This document shows positions 33,530-45,910 of a stretch of 62,000 bases of DNA, one piece after another; positions within the stretch are counted from its first letter, which is position 1; every line of letters begins with the position of its first letter. The position numbers and the translations under genes are program-made. This stretch comes from Cryptomeria japonica (Eukaryota; Streptophyta; Pinopsida; Cupressales; Cupressaceae), in NCBI RefSeq assembly GCF_030272615.1, contig NC_081406.1:170447361-170509360 (forward strand), in the 5' to 3' direction. The notes under the pieces were generated by a model. That model worked only from the letters and a program-made list of their open reading frames with translations. It did no database searches and was not told the DNA's origin.

Positions 33530-34455
33530 TTTATTTATGATAATAGAAACAAAAGATGATATCTTGGAAAATGAAGACAAAGAAAAGAAATAGGAGTCAT
33601 AAGGGGTGAAGAGAATGCCAAAATTGATGGGAAGTGGATTTGGAAGAATTCATTTGTTCCCTAAGTGAAATTAAGGAACTTGAAGCAAAATATTGAGAAG
33701 AACTTGAAGCAAAATATACAACTTCAAGAGGACAATGAACATAACGCGAAATTGAAGCCCTTTCAAATTTTGTAAAGATGATCATTGATCTAAAAATTCA
33801 AATTGAAGAAGCAAAAAAGGATTGAAGATGAGGTAAGAATTCAATTGAAGAAAGAGGAACACAATTTTGAGAGGTTAAGAGTCTGTAATTGTTTCCTTAA
33901 GGAAGGAACTAGAAAAAACAACTTGTAAGTTAAACAAATATCTTAGATCATATCATCAAAGGAAAAATCAAGATCTTAGATGATATCAAGTTTGAGAAGA
34001 GCATCAAGATCTTAGATGATATCATCAAAGGACAAATATCACCATTCATTAAGACAACTCTTGGTTATGAAGAAAAGGAAAATCAAGATCCTAAAGAGCC
34101 ACCATAGAAAGCAAATGAGGAAAAACCAAAAGCTATGCAAATGCTCTTAAAATGATATAAGCAAGAAGGAAGAGAATTGTGTCCCAAAAAAGTAAGAACT
34201 CCTCGAAGAGGTAACAAGGACCAATTCAAAATGTCCTTCACTACAATGCAAATGCACATGACTAACTTTAAACATTTTTTCTTTGGTTATTTCTTTTTGT
34301 GTAATCACTTTTGTCATAAAGCAATATATCGTAGAAAATGTACACAAAGTTTATATTGGAAGAAGAATAGAATTCCTTATGGGTTTTAAAATAGGAACTA
34401 TAATTCATTTGTTCCTCTAATAGATTATAATGTTATATGTGTCAAAAGAGAATGA
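33530..34455 (+). pseudogene. gag: gag pseudogene K (copia)
   Basis: The broken frames show an E/K/L coiled coil (33600-34080) and then a decayed knuckle, FLCNHFCHKAIYRRK (about 34285-34342), where copia gags usually have C-x2-C-N-x-FGHKA-x2-C. It is followed by YNSFVPLIDYNV near 34400-34435, which normally leads into a second knuckle; that one is missing. Stops are frequent. The N-terminus and pol are absent. Confidence 0.65.
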
Positions 34456-35079
34456 ATGTCACGATCATTTATTATTGATGTCAAAAAAGGTTTTATTAAA
34501 ACAATTATTGTTTCAAATATAAATAGTTGAATTTTAAGGGTTGGCTGATCTATGTATTAATAATAAAAAAAACATTTATGTGCAAAACCTAGCTGACAAC
34601 CTTCGTAAAATAAATAATTTGGAGAATTAAAATAAATTTATTTGTGTGCAAAAGTTAGATGACCTCCTTTGTGAAATTTAATTAAAATTATCATTTTCAT
34701 TTGAGACCGGCCTCTTAGGTGAAAAGGAATGATTGGGATATAAATAAAAGATGAAATTGAGATAAAAACATCAAGAATTTTAATGAAATATCTTTCAGAT
34801 TTAGAGCAGATTTGGAGCAGACTAATAGCAGATTTTTGGAGGTGATTTGTAGCAGGTTTGGAGCAGACCTAAGAGTAGATTTTGGAGCAGAGTTATGAAG
34901 CATATTGGAGATAATATTCTGGCAGATTTAAGGAGGATAATAGAGCACATTTGTGAAGGCTTTGTGAAGAATCTATGGGCATATTTATGGTAACCTTATG
35001 GGCAGATGTATGAAGATCTTATGAGAAGAATTTTGAAGGATTTATATAGAAGATTTTGAAGGTGATTTGAGGCAAAATT
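34456..35079 (+). repeat. LTR-like segment with TATA box and decayed repeats
   Basis: Two related segments of about 60 bp (34570-34625 and 34630-34690, each with gtgcaaaa-x-tagatgac-like words) precede gggatataaataaaag (34736-34751). Irregular repeats of ggagcagattt follow over 34800-35060. The layout resembles U3, TATA and R, but no TG/CA ends are certain. Confidence 0.4.
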
Positions 35080-36115
35080 TGGTGCAGGAGCACTAGGACA
35101 TGTGTCTAATTCATTTTCGCATGTGTCTACATCATTTTGATTCATGGTTATGTTAGGAATAGAATGTGCAATGTGTGTGTTTGAATTTCTTGTCTTCAAA
35201 GCAAACGGTTATTGTGACTTTCTGCATTTTCCTTGAGTTTTCTGTTCTTGCATGATTCCTTGTGAATGGCGGGCATGAATTAAGCATTTTGCAAGTTGTA
35301 GCAGAGGTTCACTGACCATTTGGAGTTGATATTAGGTCTTGAAGCCTTTGGGTTTGAAAGAAAGAGAATTTTCCATCCCACTGGCCTGACAAAACCCTTA
35401 AAACCATTGTTTTGATGCAAATAGGGTCACAAATCAACATCTCTCTATGGGATCGATCTGAAACCTGGGAGTATGTTGATTTGATATGTATACTAGATGT
35501 TCTTGGTGGTTGTGAAAGCAGGAAGTGTCATTTGTCTTTCCTAAGATGATGCCCTAGGCAAGCCTGTGTAGTAGGAAAGAGGGTGGAAACCTTGGAACAA
35601 TAGATTGGTGGATGGTCCAACTTGGCATGAGAAGGACCCTTGGGCAAGTGTATACCCTTGGAAAGTGTCATCCTTTCATTCCTTTATGAGTGGTGAAGCT
35701 TTTGAGAGCTTAAACCCCAATACGGGCTAGAAGAGGCAAAATAGGGTCAGTAGGGTTTGACCATCCGTACTCAAAACCCAGATGCAAAAGTTTGGAATCT
35801 TGTATTAGGCCCAAAAGGGTACTCAAATATCTAATTTTTTCAGGGGGTTGTTCAAGTATATTGTGAGACAAATCAAGAAAAGTCTGAATGGAGGTCTAAT
35901 TGCTTGTAGCCCTATTTTCGAGTTCCAATAGAGGAAAAGATACAAAAGGCTAATAAACACCCATTTGAGGGGTCAAGATCAATGAAAATGGCATTTTAAA
36001 AAATGGGTAAACACTCACATAGGTTAGATTCCACCTGGTGAGTAAAGATCCTCTTGGGGCTTGGGGTTGTTAGATGTCCTTGGTTGAAGGGTCAGTACCT
36101 TAGGGGTAGGAGACT
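35080..36115 (+). repeat. Chromovirus LTR fragment, plus orientation
   Basis: TGGTGCAGGAGCACTAGGAC at 35080 matches 20 of 21 positions of the 5' end of the E LTR (minus-strand TGGTGCAGGAGCACCTAGGAC, one base longer). The rest is diverged, has no coding signal and ends against element L. No matching second LTR is in the window. Confidence 0.45.
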
Positions 36116-36194
36116 CCTAGTAAGTTGTGAGTTGTCCTGAGTAAAGAGATCCTTGGGAAGGATCTAGGGAAAGCTCTAGAAACCTTAAGAAGGT

Positions 36195-38394
36195 TAAAAA
36201 CATTGTCAGCATGAAAAGAGTCAGCAAACTTAGTACATACATCATATGCATCCCTGAAATCATGATCCTGCTTGTGCATGGCCTTGAGAGAATCAACACC
36301 AACACTTTGCAACTGAATCTCTTGAACAGTGAGGGTTCTCCTACTCAAAGCATCTACAACCTTATTAGTCATACCCTTCTTGTGCTTGATAGTAAAGGTG
36401 CAGGGTTGGAGTTGTTCAACCCACTTGATGTGCCTTTGGTTCAACTTCTCTTGCCCATTAAGAGAACTCAATGCATGGTTATCAGTATAAACAATAAACT
36501 CTTTTGGAAGAAGATAGTGGCGCCACTTTTTGAGTGCTTGCACCATGGCATAAAGCTCCAAATCATAGGTTGAATACCTTTATTTAGCCTCAATCAACTT
36601 CTCTGAAAAGAATTCCACCGGATGTCCTTCTTGACTAAGGACTGCACCTATTGCATGCTTGCTTGCATCACATTCAACTGTAAAAAGTTGATCGAAACTA
36701 GGGAGTCTCAAGGTGGGGAGTTCTGCAACCTTCCTCTTCAAAATCTCAAAGCTTTGGGCTGCTTGCTATGTCCATTCAAACCTGCATTTGACTCCTCCTT
36801 TTATAGTGTTAAGGATGGGAGCACAAATATGACTAAAACCCTTGATGAACTTTCTATAAAAAGTAGCCAATCCATGAAAACTCATAACATCGCCTACTAT
36901 CCTAGGTGTAGGCCAATTTACAATAGCATTAACCTTACAAAGATCCATTTTCAAACATCCATTTGAAACTACAAAGCCAAGATACACCAACTCAACTTTC
37001 ATGAATTCACACTTCTATAGATTGATTACCAATTTCTCCTCATGAAGCTTCCTCAAAACCTGATCCAAATGCTTCAAATGCTCCTCCTTGGACCTACTAA
37101 ACACCAAGATGTCATCAAGATAAACAATATCAAATTTTCCAATAAATTCTGCCAATACCTCATTCATGAGGCGCATAAAGGTACTAGGTGCATTTGTGAG
37201 GCGAAATGGCATCACCATCCACTCATATAAGCCCTCATTGGTTTTAAAAGTTGTCTCCCACTCATCACCAGGTTTGATTCTGATCTGATGGTAACCTGAC
37301 TTCAAATCAATCTTTGAAAAGTAGCATGACCCTCCAAGATAGTCCATTAGGTCCTCAATCCTAGGCATAGGGAACCGGTACCTAATTGTGATTTTGTTGA
37401 TGACTCTAGAATCAGTGCACATCCTCCATGTTCCATCTTTTTTTAGTGCCAACACAGTGGGTATAGCACATGGGCTCAAACTCTTTCTAATCAATCCCTT
37501 AACCAAAAGGTCTCGCACTTGTCTTGCTATCTCCTCATTCCGACTAGGAGTCATCTTGTAGGCAGCTTTATTAGGCAAGGTCACACCGGGAATCAGATCA
37601 ATTTGATGACTGATTTCTCTGATGGGAGGTAAGTTATCAGGCATGTCTTTGGCCACAACTCCCTTGTATCTTTTAACATGGCTTGCACTTCCCTAGGAAT
37701 CTCTCCTTTCTCCTTGTTTCCTTGCTTAGACTCATCTTTTGGGTGTAAAACTAAAGCATAGCCTTGGGTCTCTTCTTGTTTGAGGACTTCCAAAAACTCC
37801 TTTCCACTAAGCAACATGACATGTGGACTAACAATCTTCTCTTCCCCTTGATCAAGTAGAGGGTCCATTCTAAACTGTCTACCATTCTTGGTAATGACAT
37901 ACACATTTTTCTCACCATCATGTTGTGCTTTGACATCATATTGCCAAGGACATCGTAACAATAGGTGACAAGCATCCATAAGAAGGATATCACAAAAGAT
38001 CTTATCCTTATAGTCCCCCATTTCAAAATCTACCCAAGTTTGTTCATCTACCACTACATGTTGTCCCTTATTAAGCCAGGATACTCTATGGACTCACATG
38101 TGGTAACCTTTTTAGTTTTAACTTCTCTACCTTTTCTAAAGCAACAATATTTTCTGTGGATCCAGAATCAACAATCACTTTGCAAACCTTACCATGAGAC
38201 TTACAAGTAGTTTTGAAGAGTGACTTCCTTTGTGGGGGCTCTTTGCGTTGGGGTACCTTCAACAACGTTCTCCTTAGCATAAGGCTTTCTCCATCCAAGA
38301 TAGGACTTGCATTTCCCATGGGTGAATTGACACTTTGTCCATCATCTTCTTGCACAAATTGAGTCCTTTCCGGTCCATGTGAGCTAGAATCATT
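36195..38394 (-). pseudogene. pol: Protease, RT and RNase H of element L
   Basis: Protease (38230-38090) keeps the active-site motif VIVDSGSTENIV. A spacer domain (38054-37593) shifts frame into RT (37656-37015). RT has first catalytic Asp in [22 protein letters not shown] (Gly of the usual PFGL changed to Arg) and intact YLDD in DIVYLDDILVF. Stops at 37015 and 36766 interrupt the RT thumb and connection. RNase H shows VECDAS, DLELYAMVQAL and YTDNHALSSL. The sequence ends soon after SRRTLTVQEIQL, in the region leading into integrase. Confidence 0.92.
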
Positions 38395-39540
38395 CTCCGG
38401 GAATCTACTCATAGTGTGACCCACTTGGTTGCAATTGTAACATTTACCAGTGAAAACACCCAGTCCTTTGCCTTGGTTTCCTTGCCTACCCCTACCAAAA
38501 GGTCTTCTTCCTCCTCTAAAGCCTCCATTCTTATTATTGAACTCTCCATTGGACTCTTGCTAGTTAGAGTCACCATTTTTAAAAGGAGCATTCCTTCCTC
38601 CAAAGCCACCTCTTCCTCTATTATTTTGTTCTCCTCTCCTCTTTATCTTATCTTCCACCCTCAATGCCAATTGGAAGCATTTGTGCATAGTGTCTGGAGC
38701 CATGATGCTGATCTCATCTTGGATGTTTTGTCTTAACCCATTCAGATATCTAGCCACCGTCTTCGCCTCTTCTTCATGCTTGTTGGACCTAAGGCTTAGC
38801 TTGTGAAATTCTTCAGTATATGTATTCACATCCAACTCCCTCTGTCTAAGGTTTTGCAGCTTCTTATACATCTGAACCTCATAGTCTATTTGTAGGAATT
38901 GGTCTTCAATTTTGTTCTTCATCCTCTACCAAGAGGATACCTTCTTCTTCCCTATGTTCACCCTTTCTTCCTGCAGCACTGTCCACCACAACAAGGCAGA
39001 TCCTTTGAGTCTAGACTTTGCCAAACTCACTCTCTTCTCCTCTGGGACCTCTTTGTACTCAAAGTGGTTATTGATTTCTTCTATCCATTCAAGCACCTCT
39101 TCTCCATTCAGGCTACTGCTATAGATAGGTAGACTTTCCACATTATCCCTATTTACTAATTTTAGGGCATCTAAAAACATCTTTTGATCGGGTGCCATAT
39201 TCTGAGCGATGGCCTCCTGCTTTTCATTCTCCTCTTCTGATTCATCATCACAAGGTTTGTCCTTTCCTTTAGACTGTCTGGTCTCTTTGAGTTTCACTTC
39301 AAGCAACTCCTCTACCATCTTCTTGATGGCCTCTGGGTTCATTGCCTTAGGAGGCATTGTAGAAGCCTCTTCATTCTCCTCTTCTGATTCATCATCACAA
39401 GGTTTGTCCTTTCCTTTAGACTGTCTGGTCTCTTTGAGTTTCCCTTCAAGCAACTCCTCTACCATCTTCTTGATGGCCTATGGGTTCATTGCCTTAGGAG
39501 GGATTGTAGTAGCCTCTTCTTCAAATTCAAAGTCTAACAT
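38395..39540 (-). pseudogene. gag: gag of chromovirus L
   Basis: The ATG at 39540 opens an acidic N-terminus, but a GAG-to-TAG change near 39480 stops it after about 20 codons. The frame continues through a doubled 49-residue segment (VEELLE, KETRQSKGKDKP, ESEEENE) and the gag core (KGSALLWWTVLQEE, LDVNTYTEEFHKLSLR, VARYLNGLRQNI). An Arg/Gly-rich region and a knuckle CYNCNQVGHTMSRF follow, with the last Cys changed to Phe (about 38405-38450). A frameshift lies near 38925. Confidence 0.9.
39223..39516 (-). repeat. 147-bp tandem duplication inside gag L
   Basis: Two adjacent 147-bp copies start at 39223 and 39370 on the plus strand and differ at only a few positions. The unit length is a multiple of three, so the duplication adds 49 residues in frame. 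Confidence 0.92.
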
Positions 39541-39559
39541 ACACCATTCCACCCTTGGT

Positions 39560-39577
39560 ATAGCTCTGATACCAATA
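39560..39577 (-). promoter_or_regulatory. Primer-binding site of element L
   Basis: On the minus strand TATTGGTATCAGAGCTA follows the LTR end CTGTACCA, matching the initiator tRNA-Met type site over TTGGTATCAGAGC. Confidence 0.9.
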
Positions 39578-40084
39578 TGGTACAGATGATTTGGGATGTT
39601 ATGTCAATTTCTTGGTTTATTACTCATTAAGGTCTCCACTTGGTATCACCCAATGGACAATGTTTTTAACCTTCTCAAGGTCTCCACTTTGAATCAGTGG
39701 CCGAGATTTGCCCTCTAGAAACCCTAACACCATTTAGTTATTGATCTCGACTACTTCCAACCACTTTTTCAACTACTTTCAATTAATCCCTTTAGAAGAA
39801 AAAATTTCACAGGGCTCAAGACACAAAAACACAAACTTGGTATCTAGGTGAATAACTAACTTTTGGCTCTCTTTTCTATTGAATTAAATTGGGCCCAAAA
39901 GTGTCCATTTTATAGTAGATCAGTTTCCACAACAATAAATTCATATTCTTGTCATCTCTAGCTGTTCATTCTCTATTTTGGTATGTCTCCTATAGCATTT
40001 GTTTGTCTTGTCGCTGTCTTCCAGAGTTTTGGAAATGACATCATTCGGCTTTCTGCATTGTTGTAGTTTCCTTTAGCTCCTCAT
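39578..40084 (-). repeat. 5' LTR of chromovirus L
   Basis: The 3' end is fixed by the primer-binding site. The 5' end is estimated at the tga ggagct word near 40084 because sequence related to the uncharacterised ORF begins soon after. A minus-strand TATA box, actataaaatgg, is at 39910-39921. About 0.5 kb, much shorter than the E and D LTRs. Confidence 0.65.
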
Positions 40085-41116
40085 GATCATATCTTCAATT
40101 GGTGCATTGCATTATCCTTATCAAGTAGTTGATAAGGAGAGTCAACCACCTAGAGGAAGCATAGATCATGGAGTGAATGAATCCATGGAGTCTATAGTCC
40201 AGAATAGCAGAGGCAATAAGACAAACAAAGGGAAACAACCCCAGGTACAAGATAATTTAGTTCCACTTGAGAAAGGTAAGAATAAAGAAGGTGAAGATGC
40301 ATATGTGGATATAGAGAATGAAGATGAAGAAATAACCTCTCACCACGGAAGACTATGATTTAGATATTATTGACTTAGGTGCTCCCACCACTGAACAAGT
40401 GATGAAAAACTTGAATGAAATAGTGATAATAGTCCATGATATGCTGAAGCTAGAAGTAAAGAAAAACAAGAAACTAGAGAGAGAAGTGAGTGTGTTGAGA
40501 AGCTACCTACAACATTTTAAGGAACTACTAAAGCAACATGATCTTTCAAGCACGCCTCCATCGTTGCTTCCTCCAGACTCAGTTGATAATTTAGAGAAAA
40601 TGAGAACTTGAGCTCATCTAATGGAGAGTTGGACAAATAAGTCTTTCAAGAAGGTGAATGCATTTATAAAGGAGCTAGTAAGGATATTTGATAACGTCTC
40701 AAGTGATCTTGAAGGAACTCAAATCCTCATGGCAGCCTATGATGTTTTCACTTCACCAAAGATCCTACTATGCCAAGACTATAAGCAATGAATAATTTAC
40801 CCAAGCAGACTTTGGTGAATGGAGGAGTGTTGAAAGATGAATAGTCACCAGAGTTCAAATAGTGGTATAAGTTGCTCCAAATGAGGAAGGTCATCTTCGA
40901 GGATATCAACAATGGTTGCACTCAGTAGAGAATGCAATGAATGTGATACATGATAAGATTGTGGAGGTAGCCGAAATCATACTTGAGAAGGAGATGAATG
41001 AATAAATTCATATAGATGTCGATCAGCTGATTGAGAGAGTGAAAGTCATATTCTTTGGAGTAGTCGGATGGCCTTCAGAGAAGTAGCTGGAAGACATACA
41101 CTCATTCATGGTACTT
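40085..41116 (+). pseudogene. Uncharacterised ORF, left part (interrupted by a 17-kb insertion)
   Basis: I do not recognise this protein. Broken plus-strand frames show a hydrophilic segment with DKESQPPRGS and EGEDAYVDIENEDEE (40120-40340), a coiled coil with KLEVKKNKKLEREVSVL (40420-40540) and a helical stretch to HSFMVL at 41116. Frameshifts or stops occur near 40358, 40611 and 40790. The first segment has a relative in inverted orientation at 59475-60174. The frame ending at 41116 resumes after the insertion at 58149. The style suggests a retroelement protein of unknown class rather than a host gene. Confidence 0.55.
41112..41116. repeat. Outer target-site duplication of the composite chromovirus (TACTT; partner 58144-58148)
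   Basis: TACTT precedes LTR1 (TG at 41117) and follows LTR3 (CA at 58143). Removing one copy and everything between keeps the surrounding reading frame open, which supports a true insertion boundary. Confidence 0.93.
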
Positions 41117-42632
41117 TGATGCAGAGGCCTCCTTACACCTAAGGAAAAGTCCAAAAGGTTACGGTCTGACCCTTCAAATGTCAAAAACTACCCTACAAGA
41201 AAGGACTCCACATCTTAAGCTTTAGAACTACTCTCCACTACTCAAGCCTAACACCTACTCAAGATGAGTAAAACGCTTCAAGTTCTCAAACATGCCTTAC
41301 CGGTGACTCCTTCTCTTAGGGATTTTGGATTTGGCCTATTCATGACATCTAAGAACTATTCCAAGCATTGGTTTTGGACTTAGGCATCAATTCCTTATAC
41401 CTCCTTTGAAAACCTACCCCTTAGGCTAGCAGTCCTCCTATACCGGTATTTTGCCTTTAACTCCAAACTCTTCCACACACTCTAACAAACTACTCACCAT
41501 TCCAGATACCCTTTTGGGAGTTACATTCATCCCCAAAATGGTTTGATCAGATCTGTACTTCCAGGGTCTGAACCCTTTAGGTACCAAGAGACCTAATAGG
41601 GGCAATTAAGCCTAATTTACAAAGCAACCCCCTTTATCGGTATCCCAACTGCAAAACCAACTTTATGGGCATGTGGGGGATGGTGAATAACTTCTAATTC
41701 CAGGGTTACACACCTGGAATCCACCGCTATCAAATTCTAGGATGACTGCCCTAAATCTTGTCCTAGGTAGTCACATAGAGATGCCTACCTAATTCACTTC
41801 CAGTGCCTCACAACCAAGTCTTCCCTGCAAAAACCCATGAAAACCTTAATTTACACTGACCAATCTTGCATCCCACCAAAGGAAAGAACTTCTAGAGGTG
41901 GCAGATGCAAGATATGGCCATTATTTGGTGAAACCCTAGTCAAACCTTGGTTTCCCGGGTTACAGTAAAAAAAATAAGGGTTATCCCTACATAGAAACAA
42001 TCAAAGCCTCAAACCACCACCAAATCAAATCTACTTCACCCCTCTATCTAATCCACGAATGTTGTTCTTCAATCCAATCCATGTAGGCACATGCAATCAA
42101 TGCAAAGGCAGAAATTCTAGGAAAACTTCAGTATTTTTAAGTTCAATTGCTTCACAACTTCACAACACAACATCAGCAACCTTCGGAATCATGTCTGCAA
42201 GGTTTATAAAACTCTCCAACGGTTGCCAACCAAATTTGGAGGTTGGAGCTGTTGAAAGGCTTCCCCAACCGTATTTCAAAAAGTTGCACTTTTGCACTCA
42301 AAAGTTGCATTTTCCAAAAGTTGCAATTTTGCACAAAATGTTGTCACACTTGCTAAGGTTGGGATCCACACACTTGGATCAACCAAACACTCCTAAAACA
42401 TGTCAAAAACCTATCAAACACAAAAAAACTAAACCATCTACTACCCTTATTGACCACATTGTCCCAATTGGCTTATCAAATTGCCTAATTGGTGACATGG
42501 GCTTACATGGTGGGGTTTATTGAATACATGAAACAAACTTGCATAACCACAAGACACAGTAAGACACTACATTGATCCTAGTCTTCATCCTTAGAGCCAT
42601 GATTGGAATGTTGATGAGGTGCCCCTGCACCA
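41117..42632 (-). repeat. LTR1 (3' LTR of the composite chromovirus)
   Basis: TG at 42632 and CA at 41117 on the minus strand, 1516 bp. It contains three short aaaagttgca-tttt repeats at 42280-42340, also present in LTR3. The last bases (TGGTGCAGGGGCACC on the minus strand) resemble the E LTR start. Confidence 0.93.
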
Positions 42633-43195
42633 TACTCCTTGGGAGAAGAGATCTCAAGCCCACTTGAGATCAGAGTTTGTATGTCTACACCATGGTTGGA
42701 AATTTGTTCATCTGTCATCCAAACTACCTCAGAGTCTGGTTTGTTCTGCCAAGCCACCAAGTACTCAAGGTACTCCTTGTTCCTTGTCTTCTTTGTGACT
42801 CTGGTGTCTAATACTTTGCTCAACTTAGGTGATTCATGCCTTGGAATGCGATTGTCTGCTGCAACCTCTATTGGCTCCTCCACTTCATTGTCACTACCTT
42901 TGAAAAGTGTAAGATCACATACATTAAAATTGGGTGATAATCCAAGATTAGGAGGAAGTTGGATTTCGTAGGCATTCTGTCCACACTTCTTCAAGATTTG
43001 ACATGGTCCAATCTTCCTCTGCATGAGTTTGGTGTATGTGCCATTTGGGAGTCTCTCCTTCAAATGTACCCATACGAAATCCCCAACACTAAACTGTACA
43101 TCTCTCTTTTTCTTATCAGCATAAGCCTTTTACTTCACTGCAGACTGTTGCAGATGAGACTTTACTTGGTCAGGTACCTCCTTGATGGCTGATCC
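42633..43195 (-). pseudogene. pol: Integrase C-terminus and chromodomain of region D
   Basis: It continues integrase downstream of the inserted LTR: GSAIKEVPDQ, a basic stretch, the GPY/F module with QRKIGPCQIL and NAYEIQLPPN, then a chromodomain with VLDTRVTKKT, EYLEYLVAWQ and EVVWMTDEQ. A stop near 43131 breaks the first part. The frame ends at 42578, inside the LTR, with an acidic tail rich in His, Ser and Asp. Confidence 0.92.
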
Positions 43196-43200
43196 AAAAG
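43196..43200. repeat. Target-site duplication of solo LTR C (AAAAG; partner 44283-44287)
   Basis: AAAAG flanks both ends and the integrase frame closes across it (EAF then GSA). If the LTR is taken as TG...CA instead, the duplication is AAAGT/AAAGC with one mismatch. Confidence 0.85.
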
Positions 43201-44282
43201 TTGTTGACTTGATGATCATTGTAATGTATTCATCACTTATTGTCATTGATGAAACACTCTCACACACACATATGATTGTATTATCTACTGGTGTAACTTC
43301 AATTGTTTACACTGTTAACCAGTATGTTAGAAGTTTATTTCTAACCGGTACTTTGTGTCAACAGGTATGTGCATAAGAGACAACCTATGGTTTTACTAAG
43401 TCGGCATCAAAATGAAGATCAAGATGGAGATCAAGCAGAGACTCAAGGACAATGGTTCATATGTTTTATTCAAACTAGTATTGATTGTTCCAATCGGTAT
43501 TTGTTGATTTTTGTGATGAGTTACCAGCACTGACTACTTGGCGGTAATTTTGGTGATGAGTTATGGTCACTTGTCCAGATACATTGCTCCTAGGAAATTG
43601 TGTTATGATTTCCTAAAGCCGACATGAAATCTGAATGTCTATATATATCGACATCTCTGTAAAACTAAAGAGTGAATAACTGATGGTATGCGTGAACAGT
43701 GAAATCTTTTTGAAGAGCAATGTTGAATGTACTTAGAAGGATCTAATCAAGCAAGTATTGTGCTACTCAGAACAGATCAAATCATTCTTGTTGTTTTCTA
43801 ACCATTACAACAGAGTCAAATCCCTTAATCGGGTAAGCTCTAACAAGCTTCAATGTACAAATCCTCTAACAGGATGATCCATTAGTTTGGATTCTTAAAT
43901 CCTCCAGCAAGGTTACTCCTAACAGGGTACTACTCTTAATAGGGTATAAGCTTCTAATCAAGCTTTGGGATCTCTAACAAGATTCGCTCCTAGCAGAGCA
44001 CTTTGTAGACCTTAACCGGTCAGTTATCTATTACTGCAGATAGTTAACTTGTGAGTCTCATCCTCACCGTGGTTTTTACCTATTTGGGTTTTCCACGTAT
44101 AAACACTTGTGTTATGGTGGATGCTTTACTTTTTGTGGATGTTGTTATATCTTTATGGATTGCATGCATTGTGTTTAAATGCTTTGTTAAGTTCATCTAC
44201 CGGTTAGTGTTTGAAGTAGCATTTTATTTGGTGTCACTGATTCACCCCCCCCCCCCCCCTCTCAGTGCTTTTCAAGTCCATC
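43201..44282 (+). repeat. Solo copia-type LTR C inserted in gypsy integrase
   Basis: About 1.08 kb. Plus-strand reading starts TTGTTGACTTGATG and ends AAGTCCATC after a 16-base C-run with CTCTCAG. A TATA box, tctatatatatcg, is at 43638-43650. No primer site, gag or pol is attached. An inverted relative with the same integrase junction is at 9803-10806. Confidence 0.88.
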
Positions 44283-44287
44283 AAAAG

Positions 44288-45248
44288 CTTCGCCATCTGC
44301 ACTAATGGGCTCTTCCTTGGGTAAATCCCTTAACTCCAATACTCCCCTTGGGTAGATGCCATACACAATTTGGAAAGGACACTTCCCTGTGCTCCTATTA
44401 ATAGTGCCATTGTATGAGAATTATGCCTGTTACAATATATTGTCCCACTTCTCTCCATGCTGCCTTGTCAAACATCTTAGTAGGTTTCCCAATGACCTAT
44501 TGACAACTTTAGTTTGCCCATCCGTTTGAGGATGGTAGGCTGATGAGAAAGCTAGGTTAGTTCCCAACTTCTTCCAAAGGGTCCTCCAAAAGTGACCTAT
44601 GAACTTCACATCTCTGTCTGAAATAATGTTTAGGGGCAATCCATGTATCCTGACTATTTCATTGAAGAATAGGTCTGCAACATATGATACATCACAAGAA
44701 GTCTTACATGGCAAGAAATGAGCCATTTTACTAAACCTGTCCACCACTACAAAGACACAGTCAAATCCCCTCCTTGTCCTAGGCAGACCCAACACAAAGT
44801 CCATACTTATACTCTCCCATGGCCTGGAAGGAATGGGTAAGGGCTGATATAAACCTGCATTAGTGGACTTCTGCTTGGCTTTTTGACATATTACACACGT
44901 TTCCACAAACTTCCTTAAAAATGCGTGCAACTTAGGCCAGTAATAGTGCCTCTTCACAAGGTCTAGAGTCTTGTCAAGGCCAAAATGAACTGCCATAGCT
45001 CCACAATGCTTCTCCCTAATGATATTTAACCTCATGGAACACTTAGGAATACACAATTGTCCCCCTTTGAATAACAATCCATCATGTATTTGAAACTTAG
45101 AAAACTCAATATGATACCTCTCACCAAAGGTTTCACATACCTTGTAGATCTCTCCAAAATCTTCATTAGCATCATACATACTCTTCAGGGAATCAATACC
45201 AACACTCTCCATCTTGATTTGGTTGACGGTTAAGATCCTCCTGGTCAA
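44288..45248 (-). pseudogene. pol: Integrase of region D
   Basis: HHCC zinc-binding domain (HCGAMAVHFG, then CVICQKAK), catalytic Asp in ISMDFVLGLP and Asp in IISDRDVKF, followed by SSAYHPQTDGQT. The catalytic Glu of the usual TEVVNRSLGN is Lys (TKVVNRSLGN). The frame stops at about 44430, and the remainder to 44288 is interrupted by the solo LTR. Confidence 0.93.
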
Positions 45249-45910
45249 AGCATCTGCAACTTTGTTCTTGACTCCCTTCTTGTGTTTGAGGGTGAAGGTG
45301 AAGGCTTGTAGGGTCTCTAACCACTTCAGGTGGGGTGGTTTAGCTTCTCTTGGCTATTTATGAAACTGAGTGCCTGATTATCAGTAAAAACTATGAACTC
45401 CTTAGGCAATAAATAGTGCCTCCACTTATTCAAAGACTGTACTGGAGCATACATCTCCAAGTAATAAGATGAGTATCTTGTCTTGGAATCATTTAGCTTT
45501 TCATTGAAAAAAGCAATAGGCCTTCGTTCTTGACTGAGCACTACTCCAATAGCCATGTGGCTTGCATCACATTCCACATGAAATATCTTGTTGAATTATG
45601 GTAAGGCAAGGATTGGCTGTTCTGCAACCTTCTTCTTCAATGTCTCAAATGAATCATTTGCCTCTTTGGTCCAACTGAACCTACACTTTTGTCCTCCCTT
45701 TATGGTGTCAAGCATGGGTGCACAAACATGACTAAATCCTCTTATGAACTTCCTATAGAAAGTTGTTAAACCATGGAAACTTCAGACATCATTCATAGTT
45801 CTAGGTGTAGGCCAAGACAGTATAGCAGTCACCTTCTCTTGGTCCATTTTAAACTCACCTTGTGAGATTACAAAACCCAAGTAAATGATCTCCTCCTGCA
45901 TGAACAGACA
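45249..45910 (-). pseudogene. pol: RT connection and RNase H of region D
   Basis: Broken frames show SWPTPRTMNDV, SFHGL-TFYRKFIRGFSH and the RNase H motifs [21 protein letters not shown] and FTDNQALSF. Stops fall near 45790 and 45597. It links the RT frame ending at 45911 to the integrase frame. Confidence 0.9.

Larger units (their letters stand above)
36116..40084 (-). mobile_element. Truncated chromovirus L
   Basis: On the minus strand: LTR (to 39578), primer-binding site, gag, protease, RT, RNase H and the first residues of integrase. Most of integrase, the chromodomain and the 3' LTR are missing. It is a third chromovirus lineage, distinct from E and D by a different LTR and gag but closely similar in RT. 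Confidence 0.9.
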
